Below are positions 52,620-64,000 of a stretch of 64,000 bases of DNA, in pieces. This DNA is from Strongylocentrotus purpuratus (taxonomy: Eukaryota; Echinodermata; Echinoidea; Camarodonta; Strongylocentrotidae), in assembly GCF_000002235.5 (NCBI RefSeq), contig NW_022145613.1:14459383-14523382 (forward strand), given 5' to 3'. The position numbers and the translations under genes were made by a program. Under the pieces are notes generated by a model. It saw only the letters and a list, made by a program, of their open reading frames with translations, searched no databases and was not told the origin of the DNA. Each line of letters begins with the position of its first letter. The first letter of the stretch is position 1.

Positions 52620-53842
52620 CAATGGCGGATCGAGGGGGCCCTGGGACCCCCCCCCCCCCTGGCAAAAAAAAAGAAAGAAGAAAAAAGAAGGAAAAAAAGG
52701 TATAAAAATATGCTCATCTGACCGTAATTAAATGCCTAAAACCCCTTATTTCCGGTGGCTCTGCCCCCTGGACCCCACCTAGGGCCCTAAGGCGGGACCC
52801 TGGATGCTCATCTGACCGTTATCTATTGCCTAACACCCTGAGCCTCCGGGGGCTTCGCCTCCTGGACCCCACGCCAATTCGTGAACTGCCAGTGTCACAA
52901 TAATAAGGTATAAAAATTATGCTCATGTGACGATAATTTAATGCATAACACCCCTGAGCCTCCGGGGGCTCCGCCTCCTGGACTCCACGCCAATTCGTGG
53001 CCTGCCAGTGTCACAATTAAGGTATACAGATATGCTCATCTGACGGTTATTTATTGCCCAAAACCCCTGAGCTTCCGGGGGCTCCGCCCCCTGGACCCCA
53101 CGCCAATTCGTGACCTGCTAGTGTCACAAATAACGAATAAAATTATGCTCATCTGACCATAAACCTTTGAGCTTCTGAGGGCTCCGCCCCTGGACCCAAC
53201 ACCAATTTGTTTCCTGCCAGTGTCACAAATAAGGTATCAAAATATGCTCATCTGACAATAATCTAATGTATAAAACCCGTAAGCTTCTGGGGGCTCCGGC
53301 CCCTGGACCCAATACCAATTTGGGTCCTGCCAGTGTCACAAAATTATACTTATCTGACCAGGCGCGTACGCAGGATTTTTTCAAGGGGGGGGGGGGTTAA
53401 CATTTATAAATCGGGCCGAAAATTTCGCAACGACTCAGCCAGCCGCTGAATAAGCGGGGGGGGGGGGGGGGTAAGAGGGTTTTAGGGAAATTTAGGGGCG
53501 GTTTACACAAACAAAAAATACCAAAGGGGGGGGTTTAACCCCCCAAACCCTCCCCCTGTGTACGCGCCTGTATCTGACCGTTATTTTACTCTCTTTTAAA
53601 AAAAGTTAATTTTCACTCTATTTTCATTTTCTTGGGAGTGACGTCCGTGATCACTTGTTTAGGAGTGAAAATCGATTGATTTTAAAGTGCTCTCTAAGAA
53701 GAAAAGAGTTAATGTTCACTCTATATTCACTACATTTTCACTCTCCAGAGGAGTGACATCCGTGATCACTCGATTTTTTTAGAGAGAGTATTGCCCCAAA
53801 CCCCTGAGCTTCCGGGGGCTCCGCTCCCTGGATCCGCGCCTG
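52620..53842. mobile_element. GGATCC-ended hAT-like element with internal minisatellite
   Basis: A 1223-bp element that begins CAATGGCGGATCGAGG and ends CCTGGATCCGCGCCTG. ACCACCAC lies on both sides, though this is also the flanking microsatellite. The interior holds about six irregular ~105-bp units (atgctcatctgac, taaaacccctgag, gggggctccgccccctgga, cctgccagtgtcac). A younger MITE splits it at 53359-53570. A second short tandem block lies at 53590-53790 (gagtgaaaat / tgatcact phrases). Same family as the elements in the 3.24-kb array. Confidence 0.7.
53359..53570. mobile_element. hAT-type MITE, family B, copy 2
   Basis: A 212-bp element with ends CAGGCGCGTACGCAGG and TGTACGCGCCTG, flanked by perfect 8-bp duplications TATCTGAC. 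Long G-runs lie inside. Nested in a minisatellite unit of the GGATCC-ended element, so it is the later insertion. Confidence 0.9.
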
Positions 53843-53905
53843 ACCACCACCACCACCACCACCACCACCACCACCACCACCACCACCACCCACCACCTCC
53901 ACCCC
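53843..53905. repeat. (ACC)n microsatellite
   Basis: About 60 bp of ACC trinucleotides directly right of the GGATCC-ended element. Similar units lie left of it at 52590-52619. Confidence 0.85.
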
Positions 53906-54359
53906 CACCCCCACCACTAGGTTATTCTTTTCCGCTACAATGATAAGTATATATTCCTCCCCCCCCCCCCCCCCCTCTCCGCCCACTCATCGTTATTTAG
54001 GGTACGCGTACGCTTGTTTCCTCCCTTTGACTGCCAACATTACTCGACCCCCTTTTCGCGGGCTTTTTGCGGGCTCTTCATGCCTTGGAGACCCCCCTAA
54101 ATCCGAAACATTGCTCAATGTACTCCCTCTCTATCTAAGATGATGTAAAACCCCCCCTTTGAAATTTCTCAGGATTCCAAAGACAACGAGAGAGATAAAA
54201 AAAAAAAAAAAAAAAAAAAAAAACACCTCCTTTTTAAAGAAATCTCCGGGGGAAAAGTCAAATACACCCCTTTTTTAAAAGATTCTCGAGCCAGTTTTTA
54301 TTTTGTCGCGCGAAAATTACCCCTTTATACAGGAGATTTTTCGGAACAAGAATGTGGTC

Positions 54360-54612
54360 CTTCCGACAAGTAGCGGATCCAGTTGGGGGCGGGGGCCGGG
54401 GGCCCCCTCCCCTGTCCAAAAAACATATAAAAGACACGTGAATTTTACCCTTTTTTATGTTTAAAAAAAGAAGACGGTCCCAGGGGCGGATCTAGCTTTC
54501 TGCTAAGGGGGGGGGGGGTGACCTAGTGGTGGATCCAGGGAGTGGGGGGTGAAACTTGTAAATCGCGCCGACCAATATTTCGCTCAGTTGGGGGGGGGGG
54601 GGTAGTGATCAC
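54360..54612. repeat. Fragments of GGATCC/GGATCT-type elements
   Basis: Three partial termini follow each other: agcggatccagttgggggcg at 54371, caggggcggatctagc at 54481, and gtggtggatccagggagtgg at 54528. G-runs follow each. They look like pieces of the hAT-like families described above, with no intact pair of ends. Confidence 0.5.
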
Positions 54613-57381
54613 TCAATTTGTATCTCTGTATCCCTCCCTGTCCTCTCTCTTTCTATCTCTTTGCCCTCCCCTCCCGCTCTCTCTTTCTCTCTCTCACACA
54701 CACCCACTCTCTTCCCTTTTAATAATCCTACTTTGCTATTCGATTTTGAGGGGGACATGATTGTGACGCCAAGGCGGTGCGCGTGAAGGGGAGGCATGGA
54801 AAGGGGGTGTCCGAAAGAGCTAGTTAGTAAAACAAACAAATACGAATGCACGTGTACCCATCAATACAATAACACTCAAACTCAAAAGAAAAGAAAAATG
54901 AGATAAAAACATAAAGGATTCTCTCTAGTTGGTGGGATTTATTCCTTTCCTTTGGTATGAGTAGCTTCATAAATCACACTTAGACATTCAGATAAGCGAA
55001 TACAATTTAAATCATCACGAAATATCTTTCTCTTAATTATCTTTTTAATATTTACATAATAATCCTATAAATCAATATATACAACCACATATACAGGTGA
55101 ATTTATTTGAATGACGTTCATAATTATTATATTCAGCTTCATCTGCCCTTGTATAACATTATAAGCAAAGGTAGGCAGTACCTTTATTAAAGGCAAATAA
55201 AAAAGCAAACAGTTTTCTAACTAGTAATCTAGTTATATAAATAAGACCGCGACTATAACAGTGTCGTAGTCAATGCATAAACCCTCAACAAGATCAAGAC
55301 CAATGCTAAGACCAAGGCTTGAACCCTCAAGACCAAGGCTAAAGCATCCAAGACCAGGGCCAAGGCATGGCGAAATTTGGCGAAATTTGGCGCCAAGGCC
55401 GATCATCAAGGCTCTACAACACTGGACTATAAGACTCGAAAAAGTGTATACACACCATCCAAATACAGTTGATCTATTCGTGATGATTTTAATGCTTAGA
55501 ATAATTCCACAATTTCAATAGAATAAATTTATATCCATAAAGTTAATTCAAATGTTGACGAATTACTGCTCGATGTGTATTATTGAGACCTAGCGGTATA
55601 AAAACTTAATGTTTCCAATCGTTTTTGACTGATAACATGACTTCGGTTTGGGCTGCTTTAAAAACCGGTTCAAGGTTATTTGGTTAGCCTTTTCTAACAT
55701 AATTATAACATGTGAAATTTGTGTCATATACATGTATCTGAAATATAATTATAAGTGAAGAATTTCAGCTGCTTAGTTGCACGAGCACACTTTTGTAGTC
55801 ATATTGATTAAAGGTCATTATATTGTCAACAAATATATAAAGTGTATTCTCAGCAGCACTATCATAATTGGAGGGAATTATGGCATCTAATCGGGGACGT
55901 TGCCGAAGGACAGATTGAGAAGAGAAAGTGGTTTCAAGGGCTGGTGTGACCATCCCCATTCAAACAAAATTAATAACAAATTCTGAGTACACCAACACCC
56001 TTTGCTTAACCTCAATTTGTAGAGACTGAAAACCTTGTAGAACATAATAAGTTTCAAACATCAAGTATTCTGTAATTTAAACCTGTCGGCAAATAATACG
56101 TCCCATTATGTCGGACACCCGAATAAATTTTTCGTCACATTTCACATTTGTTTGTTTGGTTTTATCTCAATCTTTATGGAGAGCCACTAGATACTATGGA
56201 TTATATCACACCATAAACATATTACATTAATTTAATTTGGGTGAAAGCAGAAACTGACTTTTGTAGCATCCACTTGGCACAGTTTTTAGTCGGCGTACAC
56301 CCCTCCAGTTGTCTTTCCCCCGTAATATTACGAGCAATTAAGTTTCCAATAGTGGTTAACTATTCAAATACTGTTTTAAAAGGAAATTAGACTGATCGAG
56401 ACTGAAGTCGCCATATTTTGAATGAATTCGATAGCAAACTACGTATACCGATAGTTCTTAACCCAGGAATAAGCCTAAAGTGACGGAAATAATTCACACG
56501 ACGATAATTTTTGTCTAGAAGATTCTCTCCATTTTCATGGACGCTATACTAAAAGGCGTCCGTTACTTTCTTTTTTCATCATCTCATTAAAATATATAAC
56601 TTCATCTTCATTTTAAATTCAGTTTCGATTTGAGCTTCATCTCAGTGTATCTTGCAATGTCTGAAGAGCTTATTTCATTTTCTCCTTGTACTTGATGTTG
56701 ACAACTCGACCGAGTCTTCAAAAGCCCCTCTGGAACACAAGATCTACAAAATGATCTTCATCATTATTTCATAACTGTATATCCTTTATAATGATTCAGG
56801 GTCTTACTCTTAACTGTCGTTATCAGCTCTTGTGATACAGGTTCTTTATATTTTTACCAAAGAGTCGTATTGCTTTTTATCTTTCAGATAGCAGATCTGT
56901 TGTCCTTTATAAGCTGCGAGTTTTGATGACACCGCTATGTAAAGTTAGTCTTCAGAGTATTCCAATCCTGTTCTTTCTATACCCCTTCATAAGGATCATG
57001 AACTAGTTCGTGTATCATCATTGTCATCATTCTCGTCATCATCGATCACCATTCTCTCCATCGTCACCATCATCATGTGACGACTGCAGCCGATATTGAG
57101 TACACTTCCAGCGCCACTCGCCCTTTTTTCACCATTAACTCGGGGATGTCTATCTCAAGGTGAATGTTAATATACCTGACATTGGTATACAAAGAAATTG
57201 TACGGGTGTTGGACCCTAAGCAGATGACACCTCACAAAACTTTTCCCCTCACTATAGCTGTGACCTGACCAGCGAGTCGATCGTCCCTGGGTTTGGGCAA
57301 CAGTCATATTGGTGGTTCATCGCCATTAATCTGCAACGCCACTCGATCTATGAATTAAAGGCAGATCAAGCCTGTCGAGTT
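54613..57381. other. Intergenic region between MSH6 and the receptor gene
   Basis: A CT-rich simple repeat (54630-54720) is followed by AT-rich sequence. A degenerate short-period repeat of agaccaaggct-like units lies at 55285-55380. Part of 56-57.3 kb may be 3' UTR of the minus-strand receptor, but no decisive poly(A) signal was chosen. No other gene is supported. Confidence 0.5.
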
Positions 57382-60300
57382 TCATACCGGTGTGATCGAT
57401 AATTCAGGAACTGGATCAATGTCCGCGTTATGATCTGCATCCTCATGACCTTTGCTTTCTTCCATAGCTTCTTCCGCATGACAGATGTCACCGCTCAGCT
57501 CATCTCGACTCCCTTCATCTCGTATGCACCGGTGATGACCACTCGAGTTGTGGGTAGTACGTGTGGCCATCTTGGAACATCTCTCTCGGAATCTAGGATG
57601 AGGGGTGGGGATGGACAGAGGAGGATGGATATAGAGAAGGACATGGAGATGACAAGAGGAAGAGAAATAGATAGCTGCCATAATTTTTGGATTACACTGA
57701 AAAGTTATTCATCTGAGTTTAGGCAAGGACGACGAGTAGAGAGAGAAAAACACACAATACATGCACACACAGTTGGAGAGAGGAATAAAGAAAGAAGGAT
57801 AGAGTTTAGGCTTAAGTCGATTTATAAGTTTTACACTGTTGTTGTGTATTTATTTATAAAAGACAACGGAATGCTGGAAACTAATGATCCTATTTGATGT
57901 AAGAATAGCGCCACCATTAAAGTCTGCCAAGTACACTAAAGCAGCAACCATTGATTCTTGATATATAAAATATAATTCATATTCCCTCTTTTGATCAAGG
58001 GCAAATTACTATTTTTCTTATACTTGTGCGATTATTATTTTTCGGAAAAGTGCCATCGCCCCTTAGAAAAAAATATGTCTGTCTTATATCGACGAGAGGC
58101 TTAAGATGAGCTTCTTTTATAATACTTCTTTCACAATACCTGTTTACTTTTGTGCTCCAGAGTTTACAGGTGCCTCTATTGCAGGTGAATGCTGTAAGGA
58201 TGTAGACTCCTTGAAGACTGTTTAATAAAATGAAGACATACCAGAGAACGGTGATAGCTGCCCAGGCGGCGATGTAGGCGAAAAGCCAGGTGAAACCCAT
58301 TAATAAGGCGATCTATGAAAGCAAAGTATAGTAATATTGTCAATTAGAAGGTTTTTCACATAAAAGAAATTAATAAGAATTCGTGATTGATCATTAAACA
58401 AAACAGAAACAACAACTTCAACAAAAAAGAAGCAAAAACAAACAAACAAAATAAACAAACATTTAAACTAAAATTGTGTTGGTGGCCGAGAACTAAAGAG
58501 GCACTTAAGTTAAGCCAAGCGTTTCGTCATGAACATTTGGCAACAATGTTGGTGACCCTGCCTCCCTCCCCATCAAACTTCTGATTCTTCGTCTACCCCT
58601 CCCACCATCCATCTTTTCATCTTTTTCACTTTTGTTTGTCTTTCTGTGATGTTTGCCGACTCCTTTTAGCAAGTTCCAAACTAGTTTACTAAATTTAGGA
58701 ATATTTCCGACATAAATTTTAATAAGTAAACCAGGGGGCATCTGACCTCTCTATCACTTGGCTGACGTGAAAATACAAAGACAACAGGAGATACGAGGAG
58801 ATAACTACAAAATTGAAAACCAGATGAATCACAAACCTTAAACGAAACCATGGTGTCTCTCCTGCTTTTTCTTCTCCTCCGTCTCTCGTCGTCCAGGCCG
58901 CTAGACGGTGTTCTTCTTGACAGGAACCCAATTACAATGTTGGTGAACATAGCAACGTTGACCAGCAACGTCAAACCAACGGGTGCGCCGAAGGCCAAGA
59001 GGTTTGCAAGACCTCCAGTAATCCAACAACTCGCTTTGGTCCCATAATGGAAATTCGCATTGCTCCAGAGATCAACAGCGACACTAATTAGAACGACGAT
59101 GAGAGGGGCGCCCCAGCCATAGGCGCAGTACAAAAGGAATGTTTTAGAGATTTGGGAGCCCATCGCGAAACGCTTCCGCATAGAGCCTGCTCTGGTACCT
59201 AGGCTCTGAGACAGGTGGAATGCGAGGACGTTTGTCCAGGTGAAGGCACTGAGCCAGGCGTAGTGCAGTACGATGGCTATGACAGTGCAGATGGTGTCGT
59301 TCCGTGTCTCTCCGACCCCAAACAGGAACAGTCCTTGACCTACGAAGAGAGCGACGATTAGTGACATGACGGTCTTGCCGGGAAGGTTTCTCATGGAAGG
59401 AAAGACCAAATAGGTGGTGAAGGTAATGAGCATGCTAATGAGAGATAGTCCTAACCCGAAGCAGCTCACCATGATTTCTGCCGATGAGAAACTGAAGATA
59501 GGTATCCTATCCTCGGCAATGGATGCTGAGATGTTCCCGAGGACACCATGGCACACTAAGACCGTTCCATTGGCTGTAATCTCGTATTGATTAGCCTTGA
59601 TGACCTTTTCCGTTGGCAGGTATTTTAGTCGTTCCTTCCCATTCTTCATAGGCACTACGATAAAATCACTATAAGGAGCCGAGTCCACGGGGCAAGGCAC
59701 ATGATCCAATGCCAAACGGTTACATGCCATAACTCGCTGTCTCGTATGTACCTGGGTGCCTATTTCTGTGAAACTCGTCACATATATCAAGTTCTGAAGA
59801 ATCTTCCCCTGATAGTTAACGTTGAGATTCGTCGCCATCTGCGTCTGGTTTCCAGTAACATTGAATTGGACTGATCGGGAAGAGTTCATAGTCACGTCTC
59901 GGCACTTCCCCTCACCGATGAGGTCCCGATGAAGAGACAAACACCCCTGCTGGAAATCTATGTTTAGCGTGTGACATGGCATTGACTGCAATTCTAGCTG
60001 TGAATTGAATGTTTCAATGAGACTCATCAGCGAAGCCGACACCCTTGGGTCGCTATTATTCCTTGCGGTGATTGATATATTCGCTACTCTGTATATGTTA
60101 TCAACGGAGCATTCCCCAACAAGATCATTCGAATTGAAAGACAAGCGCACCCTCCGAACCTCTGCAACACATGTAAGCCACCAGTCTATCATATCAGAGC
60201 ACTCATTGGAGTTGAAGTCAAACTTATTAGAAAGCTGTGTGTCGATACGGACGCTCTTCCTGTTCTTGAATGGTCCACAAGATGTCGGGATCGTCGAAGG

Positions 60301-61349
60301 AATCTTGATGCAGTCACCGAAGGGCGTAAGGTATCCTTTAGCACAGTTCACTACACGGCATTTCTCAAGAAAGATGTCAAAGATCTGATCCTGGTTCGGA
60401 CAAGGTGGAAATCCCAATGACCTTTCACCTTCATGATTAATGACGTAATAGTCTCCTTTCGAGAAATCAGCCACAATCCTTAGGGAGTAGAACCTGATGC
60501 GAGATGGATCGTACCTCACAATGTTGCACCGGACCTCGACACCAAGGTTACACTGGGCGCAGTACTTGTTTCTGTAGTATATGCCATTTGCTGCTATGAC
60601 GGACTGATACCTCTGGCAAAGCGTTCGGATTCGTTGATCATAGAAGTTACTCGGACAATCTGAAACTAAATTTGGGAAGCACCTACGGAGGGGTTTGGCT
60701 TCGACTGGCTCAGTCGTGCTAACGATGCAGTGTTTTGTTGCAAGTGTCACCCATTCTGCAAAACCACCCGAAGGGCCCCCATTAGAATTTACCGTCCATA
60801 GGCCAGTACTGTTGAATGATGAGTTGCAATTAGAGAACTCCACGTTCCAAGATTTAATATTCTGAATACTCAAACCATTACAGAGCGCGCAAAACATGTT
60901 CTTATAAGTCAGTCCCTGGTGGTCATACACAGGGGTGTTCAATATTGTATCTCGGTTTTCATCTTCGCACATTTTGCGGTAGTTCCGATCGATGTCCGAA
61001 GATATGTATGTAGGACACGTTGCGATGATGTAATATCCAAGTCGCATCTTCTCGACCGGTCTTCCAGCGCTGATGATCTGCCACTCCTTCTTATCCACAA
61101 AGTTCTGTAAGCTGACACAACTGTAAGTTGCAGAGGTGTTTGTTATTGATGAAGGTTGTGGTTGTGCGCTACTGACGAATGTCCTGTAGCGACTGCATTG
61201 GGAGTGGTCTTTGCAGCAATCGTTGAAGAATTGACAATCTTGGTCACAGAAGCAGAGAGGAGGGCGTCCTTGGCTTCTTTCTGTCCAGGGACATTGGCCA
61301 TTGCATGTCTGTTCTGGCGTGCAGGTTCCGGCAATGTTGGCTGGAAAAC
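57382..61349 (-). CDS. Somatomedin-B / Methuselah-like seven-transmembrane receptor
   Basis: Family-B-type G-protein-coupled receptor of the plasma membrane. The main exon, 58837-61349, runs from an acceptor (tctcttatgcag) through 837 codons. It holds a somatomedin-B domain with all eight cysteines (CNGQC, then CFCDQDC, then DCCKDHSQC), a ~580-residue Cys-rich ectodomain with many N-glycosylation sites, then TM1-TM5 (RNLPGKTVMSLIVALFVGQ at TM2). Donor GTTTGT. Exon 58140-58312 supplies TM6-TM7 (ALLMGFTWLFAYIAAW, WYVFILLNSLQGVYI). A third exon, 57382-57592, fits in phase and gives a ~70-residue acidic tail, less certain. If the second exon is not spliced, translation stops at 57995. The first exon with a signal peptide was not found. 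No clear GPS cleavage motif precedes TM1. Methuselah-like receptors pair varied ectodomains, including SMB, with such a bundle. Confidence 0.8.
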
Positions 61350-64000
61350 CTGCATAAGAGATTGAAAAGAAGGGGAAAATCATTATACCCTTTGTAACAT
61401 AATGGTAGACATAATATTCATAATGTTGTATGGTGCTTTTTACTTTTATTGGTCATCCTTTCAGAATGATTACTTCCTGAGAGGACGATTTACAAGCTTT
61501 TCATTAAGAATTTCATTTAACGACAGTCGATGCCATTCACTGCGAGAAAGCAAGGGTGCCTGAAATAGTGAATCTTAGAACTTTCCAATGAAATTTAAAA
61601 CTTGATTTCAAAAATTAGTTGTGACGAATCAAACATAATTCCTTTACATGATTTCATGCTGATACAACAATTTGGAGTCATTTCAAGAAGGCAAATATCA
61701 TTGATAAAGTGACGAATCAAACTCCTCTTCGTTGTACATTATTTATTTTCAGTGAAAAATACGCAAAAAAAGTGAAGCCATGTGGAGAAAACGGTGAGTA
61801 TTCCATTTTTCGTCGTGGAAACAACTTAATTGTGGAAAGTAACGAAGATCATGAAAATAGAGACAGCTTTGAAGTTATGAAAACTTTGCCGAATTAGCTG
61901 CCGACTTCTCGGAACCTTGCGATAGTTCGGCATGTCAAGTCATTGCAAGTAGTAATTTGCACCAACTCACGAGTATTGAGCGTGTCAGAGCTCGGGAAAG
62001 ATCGGAAACCAGCCGCCGAAGCAGGAGAACCGGGGTTCATAAAAGTCCTACACCTACTCATATGCACGTGTTTTCCACAGGTAATTATCGGATACCCTGG
62101 GAAGTCGTAAGGTTTCACAAACGAGAAATGACAAGAGGACATTCTCGCTCCTTGCTGATGACAGACTTCCTTTCTTTCACCTGAGGTTTTAATTCTTACA
62201 CTGTCTTATCTAGCTCCAGATCACACAAACTACAACTTGATACATGAAACGGCCTTTCGATATGCCCTTTGTAAGATAGGTCCACACACTTAATTGGGTC
62301 AATGCGCTTACAAGCATGGAGTAGCCCCGGGGAGTAGCGTACAGTTTACTCTTAAAAATGTGGTACAACACATGTTTTTTTTTTGTTCTGCTGCTTTGAC
62401 AACACTGTAATATACTGAAGACTTTATGGCTATTGTGATGAAAGCTACGCGATAAAACTACAAAAATTATACATTTTTATTTAAGTTCGTATATTGTCAC
62501 TCTCTGTAAAAACATCAAAATGTGCATACAATAAAAGTTCATAAATAACTAAATGAAATGATGTGGGTTCATCACAAAAGCGCAATAGTTCACTTTCGAT
62601 TATAGGACATTAAAAACTCTTACAAATCGATTCAGCTCAATTTCAAAAATACTAGAATAGGTTTTGAGATTTAAAGCTGAATAAGGCCACTTTATGTTTA
62701 TCGAACGATCAAGCTTTGAGAAAAGAGGGATGGGGGGAGATAACTAGCAAAATAAAAATAATATAGGAGCCGACTATAAGATGAGGGGAGGGGGAGATGC
62801 CCCTTCCTTTTTAGTGCCGCCATTTTCATACAGTATGATAGCATTACTGTCTATCCCCTGCTACTCCTGCTCTACTTTTTATGGAGCACTATCTTAAAGT
62901 TATGGCCTTGACTATGATTTTGATCAGTTTCCGCCAATCAGAAAATGGAGCCCTGTTTTCGGTCAAGCGAGCTACAGGCGGGCTTCCCCTTCCTTACGAA
63001 TTCGAGCAGCAAATCACACAAACAACCACACAATTTACCATGCTATAATGTTCACCAAAGCAGAATGGCGGTATACGAGGAACATGCAGAAAATTAATGA
63101 AATGCTCCTAAACTGAAGAATGTATAATGAATAGTTAGAAATTGTTACTCGACTTTAGTTTATTTTTCTTTTATGGGGAGGGGTGGTAATGCGTATTCTA
63201 AACGTATACCTTCCACCATCCATGCTCCATGTGAACAAGCTAGTATGTATAAGAACATGCAATTACGAGTGGAATTTTGTAACTTAAAGTGACAAACTAA
63301 TTATAGGTTTTAATTGTACTGTTGCTTTTATTGTTAACCAAATTATATTGCCTTTTTTTGTTATAGTTTTGTTTAGATTCATCTCCAGGTAAAACTTGTT
63401 ATCAAATATTGTCTAATCGATTAGATACATAATTTATGCGGAAATCTTATTACATGAACAAGATCTGATAGAACGATAAAAAATAAATCGACGTAATAAT
63501 CGAGTTTTACTGATTAAGTAAACTCGGAAAATATGACGAATCGTCACAGAAACAACACTCTAAAACCTCCAGGGCACTATGTGTCATGTCGCTTGTTTAT
63601 CAATCTAGAACTTAGATTAATTCATCATGGGAAATGGACAGCCCCTTTCAAGGACAGTGTATCATAGGCGTGGAGAATGTTAACATAATCATTTGCCAAG
63701 TATGATGTTTAAAGATACGCGCCAGCATACTGTCGATTATAGGTAAAAAATTATAAAGGTGAAACTCTTATTTGTACGACTATAAACTACGGAGTTAAAA
63801 GCATAAATTTGATGTAATTAATAACAAACTTAATTATTTGATCTTACTATTCCTATTATACATATCTTTCTCTCTAACAATGTTAAATGTATACATTATT
63901 GTATACGTACTATACGTTATTTAATTGTTTTTTTAATCAGATTAGATATTATATCCAAACCTAATCTGCGAATTATGTAAAGTTTCACCCCACTAGATAC
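61350..64000. other. Upstream of the receptor gene; nothing firmly coding
   Basis: AT-rich sequence with no recognised gene. A GTGAGT donor at 61965-61970 on the minus strand follows a short open stretch (starting at an ATG near 62038) whose phase would match the receptor exon. It encodes no signal peptide, so I do not call it. The rest shows no repeats or genes I can support. Confidence 0.4.

Noticed and set aside
61894-62142. Short minus-strand frame with a GTGAGT donor upstream of the receptor
   Set aside because: The phase would fit as a first exon, but it encodes no signal peptide and no similarity was recognised.

Overview
The window looks like part of an animal genome, most likely a sea urchin or another echinoderm. 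The reasons are AT-rich sequence, many small exons with GT-AG introns, dense MITE, LINE and SINE insertions, and a marine-invertebrate type tRNA-derived SINE. The species is inferred, not shown.

The left four fifths is one gene on the minus strand: the mismatch-repair ATPase MSH6. I could thread 29 exons from the start codon at 51679 to 596. Their lengths sum to 4101 bp (1367 codons) and every intron phase agrees. The protein has an N-terminal PIP-box, a PWWP domain, an acidic disordered linker with three 23-residue repeats, the GKFYEL mismatch-binding motif, levers and clamp, and a complete Walker A/B ATPase. The last exon (about 45 residues in vertebrates) was not found and probably lies left of the window. 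A palindromic E2F-type site sits about 140 bp upstream of the start codon.

The introns hold most of the unusual material. (1) Exons 15, 23 and 25 are each accompanied by two to four decayed partial tandem copies of themselves, several keeping the splice-site sequence. (2) Intron 11 (20.8 kb) carries a 3.24-kb tandem array of about 3.4 units, an opposite-strand intron-poor gene for a two-Ig-domain type I membrane protein at 38062-39034, and a 155-bp satellite with an A-A-B-A-A-B higher-order pattern. (3) Four LINE remnants are present: one L1/Tx1-like with a long open frame, one CR1/L2-like, and two RTE-like 3' ends. There is also a SINE and several MITE families with visible terminal inverted repeats and target-site duplications (8 bp hAT-type, TTAA-type, CACTA-like, and foldback).

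From 51.7 to 57.3 kb is intergenic DNA, rich in simple repeats and hAT-like elements with GGATCC-bearing ends. From 57.4 to 61.35 kb, also on the minus strand, lies a secretin/Methuselah-like seven-transmembrane receptor with an N-terminal somatomedin-B domain. Its first exon was not identified. The last 2.6 kb shows nothing coding that I can support. MSH6 and the receptor lie head-to-tail, and nothing links their functions.
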